Of a stretch of DNA of 64,000 nt, positions 16,294 through 25,881 are shown in pieces. The DNA comes from Candidatus Aphodovivens avistercoris (GTDB taxonomy: Bacteria; Actinomycetota; Coriobacteriia; Coriobacteriales; Eggerthellaceae): positions 62,001 through 126,000 of the forward strand of contig DVIW01000038.1 of NCBI GenBank assembly GCA_018710945.1, written 5' to 3'. Both the position numbers and the translations under genes were made by a program. Numbering within the stretch: position 1 is the stretch's first letter; each line of letters begins with the position of its first letter. The notes under the pieces are model-generated. The model was not told the DNA's origin, did no database searches, and saw only the letters and a program-made list of their open reading frames with translations.

Positions 16294-17678
16294 ACAGCGC
16301 ATCCGCACCCCGGCCCAAAGTCCCCCGTCGCGTGGCGGCGGTCATCGTCAACTCGCTGAAGGGCGGCGTGGTGCCGCGCATCGGGCTGCCCTACATCACC
16401 GTGGGCCGCGAGCGCGAGATCCAGGCACTCCTGCACGATCTGGACCTCACCGCCGACGGCGGCGCCTCGTTCCGCTTCCTGGTGGGCCGTTACGGCAGCG
16501 GCAAGAGCTTCCTTTTACAGACCATCCGCAACCACGCCATGGGCAACGGCTTCGTGGTGTGCGACGCCGACCTCTCGCCCGAGCGCCGCCTGCAGGGCAC
16601 GCGCGGCCAGGGGCTGGCCACCTACCGCGAGCTCGTCCGCAACCTCTCCACCAAGACACGACCCGAAGGCGGGGCGCTCAACCTCGTGCTGGACCGCTGG
16701 GTGGCCGCCACGACGGAGGGCGGCACCTTCGCAGAAGGCGACGCCGCACGCGCCGACGCGCTGGTGGACGCGCAGATGGCGCCACTCGAAGAGCTGGTGC
16801 ACGGGTTCGACTTCTCGCGCATGGTGCGCCGCTACCGCGCCGCCGCACTGGAGGGCGACGACGAGACGATGGGCAACGTGGTGAAATGGCTCCGCGGCGA
16901 GTACCGCACCAAGACCGAGGCGCGCCAGGAGCTGGGAGCGACCGCCATCATCACCGATGACGACTGGTACGACTACCTGAAGCTGTTCGCCGCGTTCTTG
17001 GTGGGCGCGGGCTACAAGGGGCTGCTGGTGCTCATCGACGAGCTGGTCAACCTTTACAAGATCCCCAACGCCGTCACGCGCCAGTACAACTACGAGAAGA
17101 TCCTGACCATGTACAACGACACCTTGCAGGGCAAGGCGCGCCACCTGGGCATCATCATGGGCGGCACCCCGCAGTCCATCGAGGACCGCCGCCGCGGCAT
17201 CTACAGCTACGAGGCCCTGCGCAGCCGCCTGGCGCAGGGGCGTTTCGCCCAGGAAGGGCTCGCCGACCTGCTGGCGCCCGTCATCCACCTGGAGCCGCTC
17301 ACTTACGAGGAGCTGCTGGTGCTCATCGAGAAGCTGGCCGACATCCATGCCGGGCTGTTCGGCTACGAGCGAACGCTGACCGAAGACGACCTGGTGGCGT
17401 TTCTGCGCATCGAGTTCGGGCGCGTGGGGGCCGACACGCACCTCACCCCGCGCGAGGTCATCCGCGACTTCATCGAGCTTCTGGACATCGTGAGCCAGAA
17501 CCCGCAGGTGAGCGTGGCCGATCTGCTGGAATCAGACGATTTCGCCTACGCCCAACCCGCCGAGCCCGGAACGCGCGAGGCAGCTCCCGCCGCGCTGCAC
17601 GTGCCCGCTGCGACCGGCCCGTCCGGCACCCGCACGCCGGCAGAGAGCGGCAGCCCCTACGCGGAGTTCACGCTGTAG
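16287..17678 (+). CDS. BrxD-like P-loop ATPase (BREX-associated family)
   Basis: A 463-residue protein. Walker A is GRYGSGKS (residues 67-74) and Walker B is LLVLIDELVNLY near 246-257. The long conserved segments (GRYGSGKSFLLQTIRNHAMG and LGIIMGGTPQSIEDRRRGIYSYEALRSRL) are those of the BrxD/DUF2791 ATP-binding family found in type 2 BREX and related loci. It probably uses ATP to load or regulate the helicase encoded next. Family members lie beside Lhr-like helicases in known phage-defence islands. The C-terminal 30 residues are a low-complexity tail. Confidence 0.85.
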   Translation: MLDSASAPRPKVPRRVAAVIVNSLKGGVVPRIGLPYITVGREREIQALLHDLDLTADGGASFRFLVGRYGSGKSFLLQTIRNHAMGNGFVVCDADLSPERRLQGTRGQGLATYRELVRNLSTKTRPEGGALNLVLDRWVAATTEGGTFAEGDAARADALVDAQMAPLEELVHGFDFSRMVRRYRAAALEGDDETMGNVVKWLRGEYRTKTEARQELGATAIITDDDWYDYLKLFAAFLVGAGYKGLLVLIDELVNLYKIPNAVTRQYNYEKILTMYNDTLQGKARHLGIIMGGTPQSIEDRRRGIYSYEALRSRLAQGRFAQEGLADLLAPVIHLEPLTYEELLVLIEKLADIHAGLFGYERTLTEDDLVAFLRIEFGRVGADTHLTPREVIRDFIELLDIVSQNPQVSVADLLESDDFAYAQPAEPGTREAAPAALHVPAATGPSGTRTPAESGSPYAEFTL

Positions 17679-17729
17679 ACCGCCCTCCGAAGCCGCACCG
17701 CACGCGAAACGGGAAAGGAGCCCCGCCCG

Positions 17730-20168
17730 ATGGGAACGTTCGAGCGCTACGCGCCGTTCATCCAGGACTTCATCTACGAGCACGATTGGGAGAACCTGCG
17801 CGCCATCCAGGTGGCGGCGGCCGACGCCCTGTTCAACACCGACGACAACGTGCTGCTGTGCGCCTCCACCGCATCGGGGAAAACCGAGGCGGCCTTCTTC
17901 CCCATCCTCACCGAGTTTTGGGAAGACCCGCCCCGCTCGGTGGGCGCGCTGTACATCGGGCCGCTGAAAGCCCTCATCAACGACCAGTTCTCGCGTCTGA
18001 CCGACCTGTGCGCCCAGGCCGACATACCCGTATGGCACTGGCACGGCGACGTGGCGGCCTCGCGCAAAGCGCGCCTGATGAAGAACCCTTCGGGCATCCT
18101 GCAGATCACGCCCGAGTCGCTGGAAGCGCTGCTTCTGCGCAAGCATTCGGCCATCGCGCGGCTGTTCGGCGACCTGCGCTACATCGTCATCGACGAGGTG
18201 CACTCGCTTCTGCGCGGCGACCGCGGCGGGCAGACGCTGTGTCTCATCGAGCGCCTGGGCAGGCTGGCGAACGTGAACCCGCGGCGCATCGGGCTGTCGG
18301 CCACCATCGGCGACCCGCAGCTGACCGGCGCCTACCTTGCCGCCGGATCGGGCCGCGGCACGGTGATCCCCCGCATCGAAGCCCCGAAGCGCCCTTGGAG
18401 GCTGTCGATGGAGCACTTCTACGTTTCGGGGCCGCAGGCTGCTGATGACTTCTATCCCGGCCGTTCTCGGGGCGGGGGTCTCGTGCTCAAACAGTCCTGC
18501 TCGCACGAAAGCGCCACTGGCGCTTTCGGCTCGTGCGGAACTGCGCGCGAGACCCCCGCCCCGAGAACGGCTGATGCTGCTGCAGCCTGCGGCCCCGCAA
18601 AAGGAAGTGCTCCTCTTGGAATGGAGATTCAACCTGGGGGCAGCGTTGGGTGGGAAGCGGAAGCACCGACCGACACTGCGCCTGCTGCAGCGGATCCGGG
18701 GTTGGGGTACATCTTCGAGCATACCAAGGGGAAGAAGTGCCTCGTGTTCGTGAACTCGCGCGAAGAGGCCGAGGGCGTGTGCACCTCGCTTCGGCAGTAC
18801 TGCGAGGCGAAGGGCGAGCCCGACCGGTTCCTCATCCATCACGGCAACCTGTCCTCGTCGTTCCGCGAAAGCGCCGAGGATCTGATGAAGGACGACGACT
18901 CGCTGCTGACCACCGTCACCACGGCCACGCTTGAGCTGGGGATAGACATCGGGCGGCTGGAGCGGGCGTTCCAGATCGACGCGCCGTTCACCGTGTCGTC
19001 GTTTTTGCAGCGCATGGGTCGCACCGGCCGGCGCGGCGCCCCGCAGGAGATGTGGTTCGTCATGCGCGAAGAGCAGCCCGAAGCCCGCGCGCAGGTGGCC
19101 GAGAGCATTCCCTGGAAGCTGCTGCAGGGCATCGCGCTCGTCCAGCTGTACGTTGAGGACCGCTGGGTGGAGCCCCCGCGCCTCGACCGGCTGCCCTACA
19201 GCCTGCTTCTGCACCAGACGCTGGCCACGCTGGCCTCGGAAGGCGAGATGTCGCCCGCGGCCCTGGCCTCCCGCGTGCTGCCGCTTGCGCCCTTCCATCG
19301 CGTCACGCAAGACGACTTCCGCCTGCTTCTGCTCCACTTGCTGGAAACCGACCTGATCGAGCGCACGGAGGGCGGCGGGCTCATCGTGGGGCTGGCCGGC
19401 GAGCGCGTGGTGAACTCGTTCAAATTCTACGCCGTGTTCCAAGAGAACGAGGAGTACACCGTCCGCAGCGATTCGCAGGAGATCGGCACCATCGTGCAGC
19501 CGCCGCCCGCCGGCGAGAAGATCGCCATCGCCGGGCACGTGTGGGTGGTGGACGAGGTGGACCACAAGCGGCACCTCGTGTACTGCACCCAGGTGAAGGG
19601 AAAGGTGCCGGCATACTTCGGCGACTGTCCGGGCGACATCAACACGCGCGTGCTGGAACGCATGTGCCAGGCGCTCAAAGAGGACGCGAGCTACCCCTAC
19701 CTGATGCGCAACGCCGTCGCGCGCCTTGCGCTGGCGCGCCACGTTGCGGAAAACGCCGGTTTGGCTGAGCAGCCGCTCGTGAACCTGGGCGGCGACGCCT
19801 GGTGCCTTTTGCCGTGGCTGGGAAGCTACTCGTTCCTGGCGCTGGAGCGCATGTTGAAGCGCCTGGTCGCACCCAAGCTGGGGCTGAAGGGCATCGAGGC
19901 GTCGCGGCCCTACTTCATCCAGTTCAAGATGCCAGATACCGCCGAAGAGCTGCTGGCCGAGCTGGGACGGCTGGCCGACCGCCATGAAGCGGGGCTGCTC
20001 GACCCCATGGAGCTGCTCTATCCCGACGAGATCCCCCTGTTCGAGAAGTACGACGCCCTGCTGCCGCCTGAGCTCGTGCGGCGCGGCTTCGCCTACGGCG
20101 TGCTGGACGTGGAAGGGGCCTGTGCGCGCATTCGCAGCTGGGACGCGCCGCGCCCGCTGCCGCGCTGA
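17730..20168 (+). CDS. Lhr/BrxHI-like superfamily 2 helicase carrying an in-frame palindromic insertion
   Basis: An 812-residue helicase after AAGGAG. Motif I is ASTASGKTEA (about 45-54), motif II is IDEVHSL (about 153), motif III is LSATIGD, and motif VI is QRMGRTGRRG (about 426). The second RecA domain and a winged-helix/Lhr-type C-terminus follow. This is the BrxHI-like partner of the preceding ATPase. Residues about 228-295, between the two RecA domains, are encoded by a nested palindromic element (18410-18613). They are low in complexity (Gly/Ser/Ala/Cys-rich) and have no family counterpart I recognise. The frame stays open, so the gene may still work. Confidence 0.88.
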   Translation: MGTFERYAPFIQDFIYEHDWENLRAIQVAAADALFNTDDNVLLCASTASGKTEAAFFPILTEFWEDPPRSVGALYIGPLKALINDQFSRLTDLCAQADIPVWHWHGDVAASRKARLMKNPSGILQITPESLEALLLRKHSAIARLFGDLRYIVIDEVHSLLRGDRGGQTLCLIERLGRLANVNPRRIGLSATIGDPQLTGAYLAAGSGRGTVIPRIEAPKRPWRLSMEHFYVSGPQAADDFYPGRSRGGGLVLKQSCSHESATGAFGSCGTARETPAPRTADAAAACGPAKGSAPLGMEIQPGGSVGWEAEAPTDTAPAAADPGLGYIFEHTKGKKCLVFVNSREEAEGVCTSLRQYCEAKGEPDRFLIHHGNLSSSFRESAEDLMKDDDSLLTTVTTATLELGIDIGRLERAFQIDAPFTVSSFLQRMGRTGRRGAPQEMWFVMREEQPEARAQVAESIPWKLLQGIALVQLYVEDRWVEPPRLDRLPYSLLLHQTLATLASEGEMSPAALASRVLPLAPFHRVTQDDFRLLLLHLLETDLIERTEGGGLIVGLAGERVVNSFKFYAVFQENEEYTVRSDSQEIGTIVQPPPAGEKIAIAGHVWVVDEVDHKRHLVYCTQVKGKVPAYFGDCPGDINTRVLERMCQALKEDASYPYLMRNAVARLALARHVAENAGLAEQPLVNLGGDAWCLLPWLGSYSFLALERMLKRLVAPKLGLKGIEASRPYFIQFKMPDTAEELLAELGRLADRHEAGLLDPMELLYPDEIPLFEKYDALLPPELVRRGFAYGVLDVEGACARIRSWDAPRPLPR
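18410..18613. repeat. Nested palindromic element, copy 1, inside the helicase gene
   Basis: Arms pair in nested order: GGAGCACTTC (18410-18419) with 18604-18613; GGGGCCGCAGGCTGC (18428-18442) with 18582-18596; a 23-base perfect arm 18461-18483 with 18548-18570; and the inner GAAAGCGCC/GGCGCTTTC stem. On the minus strand the internal-loop strands read GCGCAGTTCCGCACGAGCC and GCAGGACTGTTTGAGCAC, also seen in the copies at 38116-38243 and 49253-49368. Confidence 0.85.
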
Positions 20169-20261
20169 CGCGGCGAGGGGCCGTCCCGCTCCGCCGGCCG
20201 CGACCGCGCGCGCACCCGCGCATCCACGCCCAGCAGCCGCCACCCACCGCCCGAAAACGCA

Positions 20262-20289
20262 GCGAGGGGCCGCTTGCGCGACCCCTCGC
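20262..20289 (-). terminator. Terminator of secDF
   Basis: GCGAGGGG (20262-20269) pairs with CCCCTCGC (20282-20289). On the minus strand a short T-rich stretch (GCGTTTTC) follows. It lies between the convergent helicase and secDF genes; the rest of the 192-base gap is empty. Confidence 0.5.
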
Positions 20290-20360
20290 CCGTGCGGAAC
20301 GTCAACCGCCGCCTTCCCGATGCCTCGATGCGGCATCGGCCCGGCGCGCCGGCCTTCCGC

Positions 20361-23003
20361 CTACTTCTTCCCCTTGCGCTGCGCGCGGCTCTGGCGGCGA
20401 CGGTGCGCCATGGCCTCCTTCGCCTCGTCCCCGTCGACGCGCCGCACCGGCGCCGCAACCGCAGTCGCCTCCGGCTCGCCCGCCTTAGGCGCGCCTTCCG
20501 CCGTGTCGGGCAAATCCGCCGCAGCCCCTTCGCCATCGGCCGGCGCCGCAGCGCCCTCCGCCGCGAAGAACCCGGCCACGCGCGGATCGTTCGGCAGGTA
20601 GCCCAGATAGCAGCGCTGCACCTCGGGACCGAACTTCTTCGCCAGATGCGCGTACTTCGGCTCGCGCGACTTCCAAATGCTGTACAGCGGCGTGGCCACC
20701 GAGATGGTGGAGTACGCGCCGCAGACCAGGCCGATGGTCATGGCGAAGGCGAAGTCCTTCAGCGTCTCGCCGCCGAACAGCAGCATGGCCACCACCGGCA
20801 CTAGCTGCGCGATGGAGGTGTTCATCGTTCGGATGATCACCTGGTTCAGCGAGCGGTTCGCCATGGTCAGGAAGCTGCAGGCGCCCTCGTCGGTCTTCAT
20901 GTTCTCGTTGATGCGGTGGAACACCACCACCTTGTCGTAGAGCGAGTAGCCCAGGATGGTCAGCAGCGCCGCCACGGCGTTCGGCGTCACCTCGCGCCCC
21001 ACCAGGGCGTACACGCCCACCACGATGATGATGTCGTGCAGGAGCGCGATGATGGCGCAGATGCCCATCTTGTACTCGAAGCGCACGGCGATGTACGCGA
21101 TGATCAGCGCGAACGACACCAGCAGCGCTATCAGCGACGACTGGATGACCCCGGCGCCCCAGTCGGGCCCGATGGTAGTCACCTCGATGGAGTCGTGCGA
21201 CCAGCCGAACTGGTCGGCAACCTGGTTGGCGGTCGCCGCCGCGTCCTCGGCCGAGGTGGTGGCGGTGCGCACCAAAAAGCCCTCCTGGCCGTCGGACGAG
21301 GTGGTCTGCACCACGGCGTCGGGCTCGCCTGCGTCGGCGAACGCGTCGCGCACCTGCTCGATGGTCACGTTGCCCGTGTCGCGCATGCTGATGGACGTGC
21401 CGCCCTGGAACTCGATGCCGAAGTTCAGCCCGCGGAAGCCCACGATGGCGAACGCCGCCACGATCATGACCGCGGCGATGGCGAAGAACACCTTGCGCTT
21501 GCCCAGGAAATCGATGTCGCGCTTGATGAAGCGGCCGCGCGGCTTGCGCGCCAGCGTGCCGGACGCCTCGGCTTCGGCCAGGTCAAGGCAGTCCTTCACC
21601 TCCCAGAACGCAGGATGGCGCGTGATGGCGCGCGGGGCCAGCAGGCGGATGACCGGCATGATGAACACCAGCATCGCCACCAGATCGCACGCGATGCCCA
21701 GCGCCAGCGTCAGGCCGAAGCCCTTCACCGAGGCGCTGGCCAGGAAGAACAGCGTCAGCGCCGACACCAGCGTCACCAGGTCGGCGTCGATGGAGGTGGT
21801 GATGCCGTGCCACACGCCCGTCTTGGCCGCGCCGCGGACGCTTCGGCCCATGCGGATCTCTTCGCGGAAGCGCTCGAGCACCAGGATGGACGAGTCGGCC
21901 GCCATGCCGATGGTCAGCACCACGCCCGCGATGCCCGCCAGCGACAGGCTGAACAGCCCGAAGTGCGACAGCAGGGCCAAAAGCCCCAGGTAGAACACAG
22001 CAAACACGCCGATCATCGCCGCCGCGATGACGCCCAGGCCGCGGTAGAAGAAGATCAGGTACAAAAGCACCACGACAAGCCCGATGACGGCCACCACCAC
22101 GCCGGAGGCCAGCGCGTCCTGGCCCAGCGTCGGGCCGACCACCTGGCTCTGCGAGTACTCGAAGCTGATGGGCAGCGAACCGGATTGCAGCACCGTCTGC
22201 AAGTTGAAGGCGCCGTCGCGGTCGTAGCCGCCCGTGATGGACACCTGGCCGTCGGTGATGACGTCCTGCACGGCAGGCGCGCTTTGCACCTCGCCGTCCA
22301 AGATGATGACGATCTGCCCGTTGGTGGACACGAGGTCCTGCGTCGCCTCGGCGAACGCCTGGGTGCCCTCGGCGTCCAGGCTCACGTTCACGGCGAAGTC
22401 GGTCGAGGTCTGGCTGGCCTGGCCGATGGAGACGTTCGTGATGTTCTCGCCGGTGAACAGCGGCGTGTAGGTGCCCTCGGCCACCTCCAGATGCGCCTGC
22501 TCGCCCGTGGGGAAGGCGTTGCCGAACTCGTCGTAGGTGTAGCTGTCCTGGCCGTACTGGCCGCTTTCGATCTTGCTGACCACGTCCTCGTCGGTGAACG
22601 AGTCGAGGCGCGCGAACTCCAGCTTGCCCGTCTTGCCGATGGTGTTGAGCGCTTCCTCGGTGTCGGACATGCCGGGGATCTGCACGAGGATCTGGTTCGC
22701 CCCCTGCACCTGGACGCTGGCCTCGGACGCGCCGAGCGCGTTCACGCGGCTCTCGATGATGGCGCGGCTCTTCTCCATGTCCTCGGCCGACGGCACCGAG
22801 CCGTCCTCGCCCGTGGCGGTGAGCACCACCGACAGGCCGCCCTGAATATCGAGGCCCTGGTTGATCTTCTCCTGGGGAGGGGTGAACATGAAGATGGAGC
22901 CGATCACGAGGACGGCAGCCAGCACGAGGAGCCACACGTTCCTGCGCGTCTCGGCGCCCTTCTTCTTTTTCTTCTTCTTGTTCTGGGATATGCTGGGTGC
23001 CAT
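20361..23003 (-). CDS. secDF: Protein translocase SecD-SecF fusion
   Basis: An 880-residue membrane protein from the ATG at 23003 (GGAAG upstream). The N-terminal cytoplasmic Lys run is followed by TM1 and the D1 motif GLDIQGGLSVVL, then the P1 ectodomain and the SecD membrane block (SIKGFGLTLALGIACDL-like region near 445-470). SecF begins at about residue 490 with RDIDFLGKRKVFF and has its own GLNFGIEFQGGTS motif. The fusion uses the proton gradient to help SecYEG export proteins. Fused SecDF is common in Firmicutes and Coriobacteria. The C-terminal tail is Ala/Glu-rich and ends in a basic cluster. No yajC is adjacent. Confidence 0.95.
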   Translation of the reverse strand: MAPSISQNKKKKKKKGAETRRNVWLLVLAAVLVIGSIFMFTPPQEKINQGLDIQGGLSVVLTATGEDGSVPSAEDMEKSRAIIESRVNALGASEASVQVQGANQILVQIPGMSDTEEALNTIGKTGKLEFARLDSFTDEDVVSKIESGQYGQDSYTYDEFGNAFPTGEQAHLEVAEGTYTPLFTGENITNVSIGQASQTSTDFAVNVSLDAEGTQAFAEATQDLVSTNGQIVIILDGEVQSAPAVQDVITDGQVSITGGYDRDGAFNLQTVLQSGSLPISFEYSQSQVVGPTLGQDALASGVVVAVIGLVVVLLYLIFFYRGLGVIAAAMIGVFAVFYLGLLALLSHFGLFSLSLAGIAGVVLTIGMAADSSILVLERFREEIRMGRSVRGAAKTGVWHGITTSIDADLVTLVSALTLFFLASASVKGFGLTLALGIACDLVAMLVFIMPVIRLLAPRAITRHPAFWEVKDCLDLAEAEASGTLARKPRGRFIKRDIDFLGKRKVFFAIAAVMIVAAFAIVGFRGLNFGIEFQGGTSISMRDTGNVTIEQVRDAFADAGEPDAVVQTTSSDGQEGFLVRTATTSAEDAAATANQVADQFGWSHDSIEVTTIGPDWGAGVIQSSLIALLVSFALIIAYIAVRFEYKMGICAIIALLHDIIIVVGVYALVGREVTPNAVAALLTILGYSLYDKVVVFHRINENMKTDEGACSFLTMANRSLNQVIIRTMNTSIAQLVPVVAMLLFGGETLKDFAFAMTIGLVCGAYSTISVATPLYSIWKSREPKYAHLAKKFGPEVQRCYLGYLPNDPRVAGFFAAEGAAAPADGEGAAADLPDTAEGAPKAGEPEATAVAAPVRRVDGDEAKEAMAHRRRQSRAQRKGKK

Positions 23004-23157
23004 TATGCTTCCAAGCTCTCTTCCTAGTTTCGTCGCGGCGCGGCGCGGCATAGCGCGCGTCGTGGCTGCCGAACTGAACTATTGTGCCACAACCGGGCAG
23101 GTCCGTTTTCCAGGATTCGGTAACGGTACCCTCAAATTTGAATAAAGCGGAAGCCAG

Positions 23158-23186
23158 GCGCGGCGCATCCGTCTGAAGCGCCGCGC
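23158..23186 (-). terminator. Hairpin after the U32 peptidase gene
   Basis: GCGCGGCGC (23158-23166) pairs with GCGCCGCGC (23178-23186). The minus strand continues CTTTATTC, a weak T-rich tail. The secDF promoter must lie just beyond. Confidence 0.45.
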
Positions 23187-23196
23187 GCCGACCAGC

Positions 23197-25812
23197 CTAC
23201 GACACGCCGCGGAACAGGTGCCCCGTGGTGGCGCCCTGCACCTTGTGGACCGTCGATCCGTCGGAAAGCGCCAGGTCGCGGGCGCGCACGGCGCGGGCGA
23301 CGGCAGTGCCGGCATCCTTGGCGTCCATCAGCGTGGTGTCCACCAGGAACGCCGACACGCCCGCTTCGATGAGCTCGGGCGCCAGATGCGCCACGTCCAG
23401 CACCACGCCGTTGTACAGGTGGCTGCGGCCCAGCGCGTCGGTGGACACAGGGAACTCGTAGCCTTTGCGATCGCGCAGCACGTGCGGCACCGTGCGCCGC
23501 GGGCAGGCGGCGCAGTCCTGGTTGCAGGGGCCCTGGCTCATCAGCAGGCAGTGCTCGGTGACCATGAGCTCCTGCGCGCCGATGATGGCAAGGCCCAGCG
23601 GCAGCGGCGCATCCTGGCCCAGCTGCTCGATCTGGCGCAGCGTGAGCTCCGGCGACAGCCACGCGCGCTGCGCGCCCAGATCGGCCGCGCAGCGCAGCGC
23701 GGCGGCGTTCGTCAAGGGCAGGTGCGGCCCCGCCTCCGGCAGCGCGCCCAGGTCGGCGGCGCGCACGAGCGCGCCCAGGCTGTCGGCCAGAACGGGCTTG
23801 CCGGGCCGCACGTAGGACCACGCGTCGTCGATGCCCGTGCGCGCCTCGCGCGAGGCGCCTACCGCGTCATGCTCCACCGCGGGAAGCACCGAGATGCACT
23901 GCTTCGGGTAGCCCGCCTGCTCCACGCCGTCCTGCCGCAGGCCCGCCACCTCGGCGCCGCCGCGACGGTAGTTCAGCGCGGGCACGTACACCGCATCGGC
24001 CCCGGCGCGCTTCGCCGTGCGTGCGCAGGCGGGGTTCGTCGCCAGCGCCGCCACCAGGCAGGTGCGCGGTGCCTTCTCCCGCCCCGTGCGCTCGCGTCCA
24101 CGTTCGCGGACGCGCACGGCGCGGCGGCCCGCCCACGGAGCCAGAAGCCGCTGCGCCAGATCGTCCAGCGCCGCGGCCCTTGCGCGGTGCAGCTGCGAGA
24201 AGCCCACGCCCACGCCTTCGTCCAGCTCGACCTCAAGCGAGGCCAGGGCGAACGGCGTGGACCCCATGCGGTCCACGTGCGCCCGCACGTCGGCGGCCTC
24301 CACCGCCTTCGTGCGCGCGGCCTCCACCGCCGGCCCTTCCGCAACCCCGACGGCGCCCTCCGCTCCCGCCGCGACGCGCGCGCCCGCGGCCAGGCGGAAC
24401 TCGATGCGCAGCGGCTCGCCGATCCGCAACGTCGCGCGCCCCTCCACCGGGATGCGCGGCTCCAGCGCGTCGTCGGAGAACGCGTCGGCGGCGCTGCGCA
24501 CGCGGAACACGCGGTCGCCCTTGCCCACCGGCTTGTCGGGCTCGGCCAGCACGTTGCCCGCGCGGTCGGTGCGCACTTCGTCCAGGGTGTAGGCGAAGTG
24601 CCCGCGCTTCGTCCAGAACTCCAGCACGTCGCCAGCCGCAAGCGGGCGCTGCGCCGCGATGGCCGCCTTGCCGTCGCGCACCGAGGCCACGCGCCCCACC
24701 AGCACGCCGCGGTTGTTCGGCCGCCCGTAGCTCATGATCTCGTTGCCGCGCTCGCCCTCCAGATACGCCGTGGTGAACCCGCGCGAGAACGCCTCGGACA
24801 GGATGCGGCGCTCTTCGTCGGTGGCGCGCACCTCCCGCGCCGCCTCCGCGCCGCCGGCTGCCCGCGCCGCTAGCACGCGGTCGAGCACGGCGCGGTACAC
24901 CGACGTGACGGCGTGCACGTAGTCGGGCGACTTCATGCGCCCCTCCAGCTTCAGCGACGCCGCGCCCGCCTCCACGAGAGCGGGCAGCAGATCGACCGAG
25001 CACAAATCGCGCGGCGACAGCAGGTGCTCGCCCGGCGCGGGCAGCGTCTCGGCGCCAGCGCCCGGGCACAGCTCGTAGGGCAGCCGGCACGCCTGGGCGC
25101 ACATGCCGCGGTTGGCCGAACGCCCGCCGATGAGCGACGACATGAAGCACTGGCCCGAATAGCACACGCACAGCGCCCCGTGCGCGAACGCCTCCACTTC
25201 CATCCCGTGCGCGGCGGCCTCCTGCGCCAGCAGCGCCACCTCGCCAAGCGACAGCTCGCGCGCCAGCGTCACGCGCGAGGCCCCCAGCCGCGCCGCGGCC
25301 TCGATGCCCGCCGCGCTGTGCGTGTTCATCTGGGTGGAAACGTGCAGGCGCGCCTGCGGCAGCGTGCGGCGCAGCTCGGCGGCCAAGCCGATGTCCTGCA
25401 CGATGAACGCGTCGGCCCCGGCCTCCCACGCCCGCCGCGCCGCGTCCAGCGCTGCGCCCATCTCGTCGGGCAGCACTGCCGTGTTCATGGTCACGTACAG
25501 CCGCACGCCGCGCAGGTGCGCGTAGGTGCAGGCCTCCGGGAACGTCTCGGCGGTGAAGTTGTCGGCGCCGCGGCGCGCGTTGAACGACTCCAGGCCCAGA
25601 TACACCGCATCGGCCCCGGCGCTCACCGCCGCATGCAACGCCGCCATGCTGCCGGCGGGCGCCAAAAGCTCCACCGTCGCCGTCGGCGCGCCCTCGCACG
25701 CGGGCGCATCTTGTTCGCCGCGAAGCGGGAGGCGCTGCGCCGCGGCCTGGTCGGCCGAAGCGGAAGAGGGTGCCGGAGAGGATGCGGAAACGAGTGCGGA
25801 GTCGGTGTTCAT
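23197..25812 (-). CDS. Peptidase U32 family protein with extended C-terminal domain (RlhA-like)
   Basis: An 871-residue protein from the ATG at 25812 with AAGGA upstream. It has ELLAPAGSMAALHAAVSAGADAVYLG at about 60-85 and the U32 signature EAFAHGALCVCYSGQCFMSS near 205-225, followed by the cysteines of RGMCAQACRLPYEL. The last third (PCNQDCAACPRR) adds a second cysteine group. U32 proteins of this architecture include RlhA, which hydroxylates C2501 of 23S rRNA, as well as tRNA-modifying and collagenase-annotated members, so the exact role is not settled. It is divergent from the PBP gene at 25882. Confidence 0.82.
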   Translation of the reverse strand: MNTDSALVSASSPAPSSASADQAAAQRLPLRGEQDAPACEGAPTATVELLAPAGSMAALHAAVSAGADAVYLGLESFNARRGADNFTAETFPEACTYAHLRGVRLYVTMNTAVLPDEMGAALDAARRAWEAGADAFIVQDIGLAAELRRTLPQARLHVSTQMNTHSAAGIEAAARLGASRVTLARELSLGEVALLAQEAAAHGMEVEAFAHGALCVCYSGQCFMSSLIGGRSANRGMCAQACRLPYELCPGAGAETLPAPGEHLLSPRDLCSVDLLPALVEAGAASLKLEGRMKSPDYVHAVTSVYRAVLDRVLAARAAGGAEAAREVRATDEERRILSEAFSRGFTTAYLEGERGNEIMSYGRPNNRGVLVGRVASVRDGKAAIAAQRPLAAGDVLEFWTKRGHFAYTLDEVRTDRAGNVLAEPDKPVGKGDRVFRVRSAADAFSDDALEPRIPVEGRATLRIGEPLRIEFRLAAGARVAAGAEGAVGVAEGPAVEAARTKAVEAADVRAHVDRMGSTPFALASLEVELDEGVGVGFSQLHRARAAALDDLAQRLLAPWAGRRAVRVRERGRERTGREKAPRTCLVAALATNPACARTAKRAGADAVYVPALNYRRGGAEVAGLRQDGVEQAGYPKQCISVLPAVEHDAVGASREARTGIDDAWSYVRPGKPVLADSLGALVRAADLGALPEAGPHLPLTNAAALRCAADLGAQRAWLSPELTLRQIEQLGQDAPLPLGLAIIGAQELMVTEHCLLMSQGPCNQDCAACPRRTVPHVLRDRKGYEFPVSTDALGRSHLYNGVVLDVAHLAPELIEAGVSAFLVDTTLMDAKDAGTAVARAVRARDLALSDGSTVHKVQGATTGHLFRGVS

Positions 25813-25881
25813 GGAAGCGGTCCTTGCTGGCGGGCGTTCGCGACGCGGGACGGATAATCGGTATGCTAGTATAGAGCAATC

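Noticed and set aside
18410-18613. Intein or insertion sequence in the helicase
   Set aside because: The segment is too short, has no splicing or endonuclease motifs and no transposase; nested palindromes explain it better.
20274-20804. Plus-strand open frame after the helicase
   Set aside because: It is antisense to the secDF end and Arg-rich, with no start signal.
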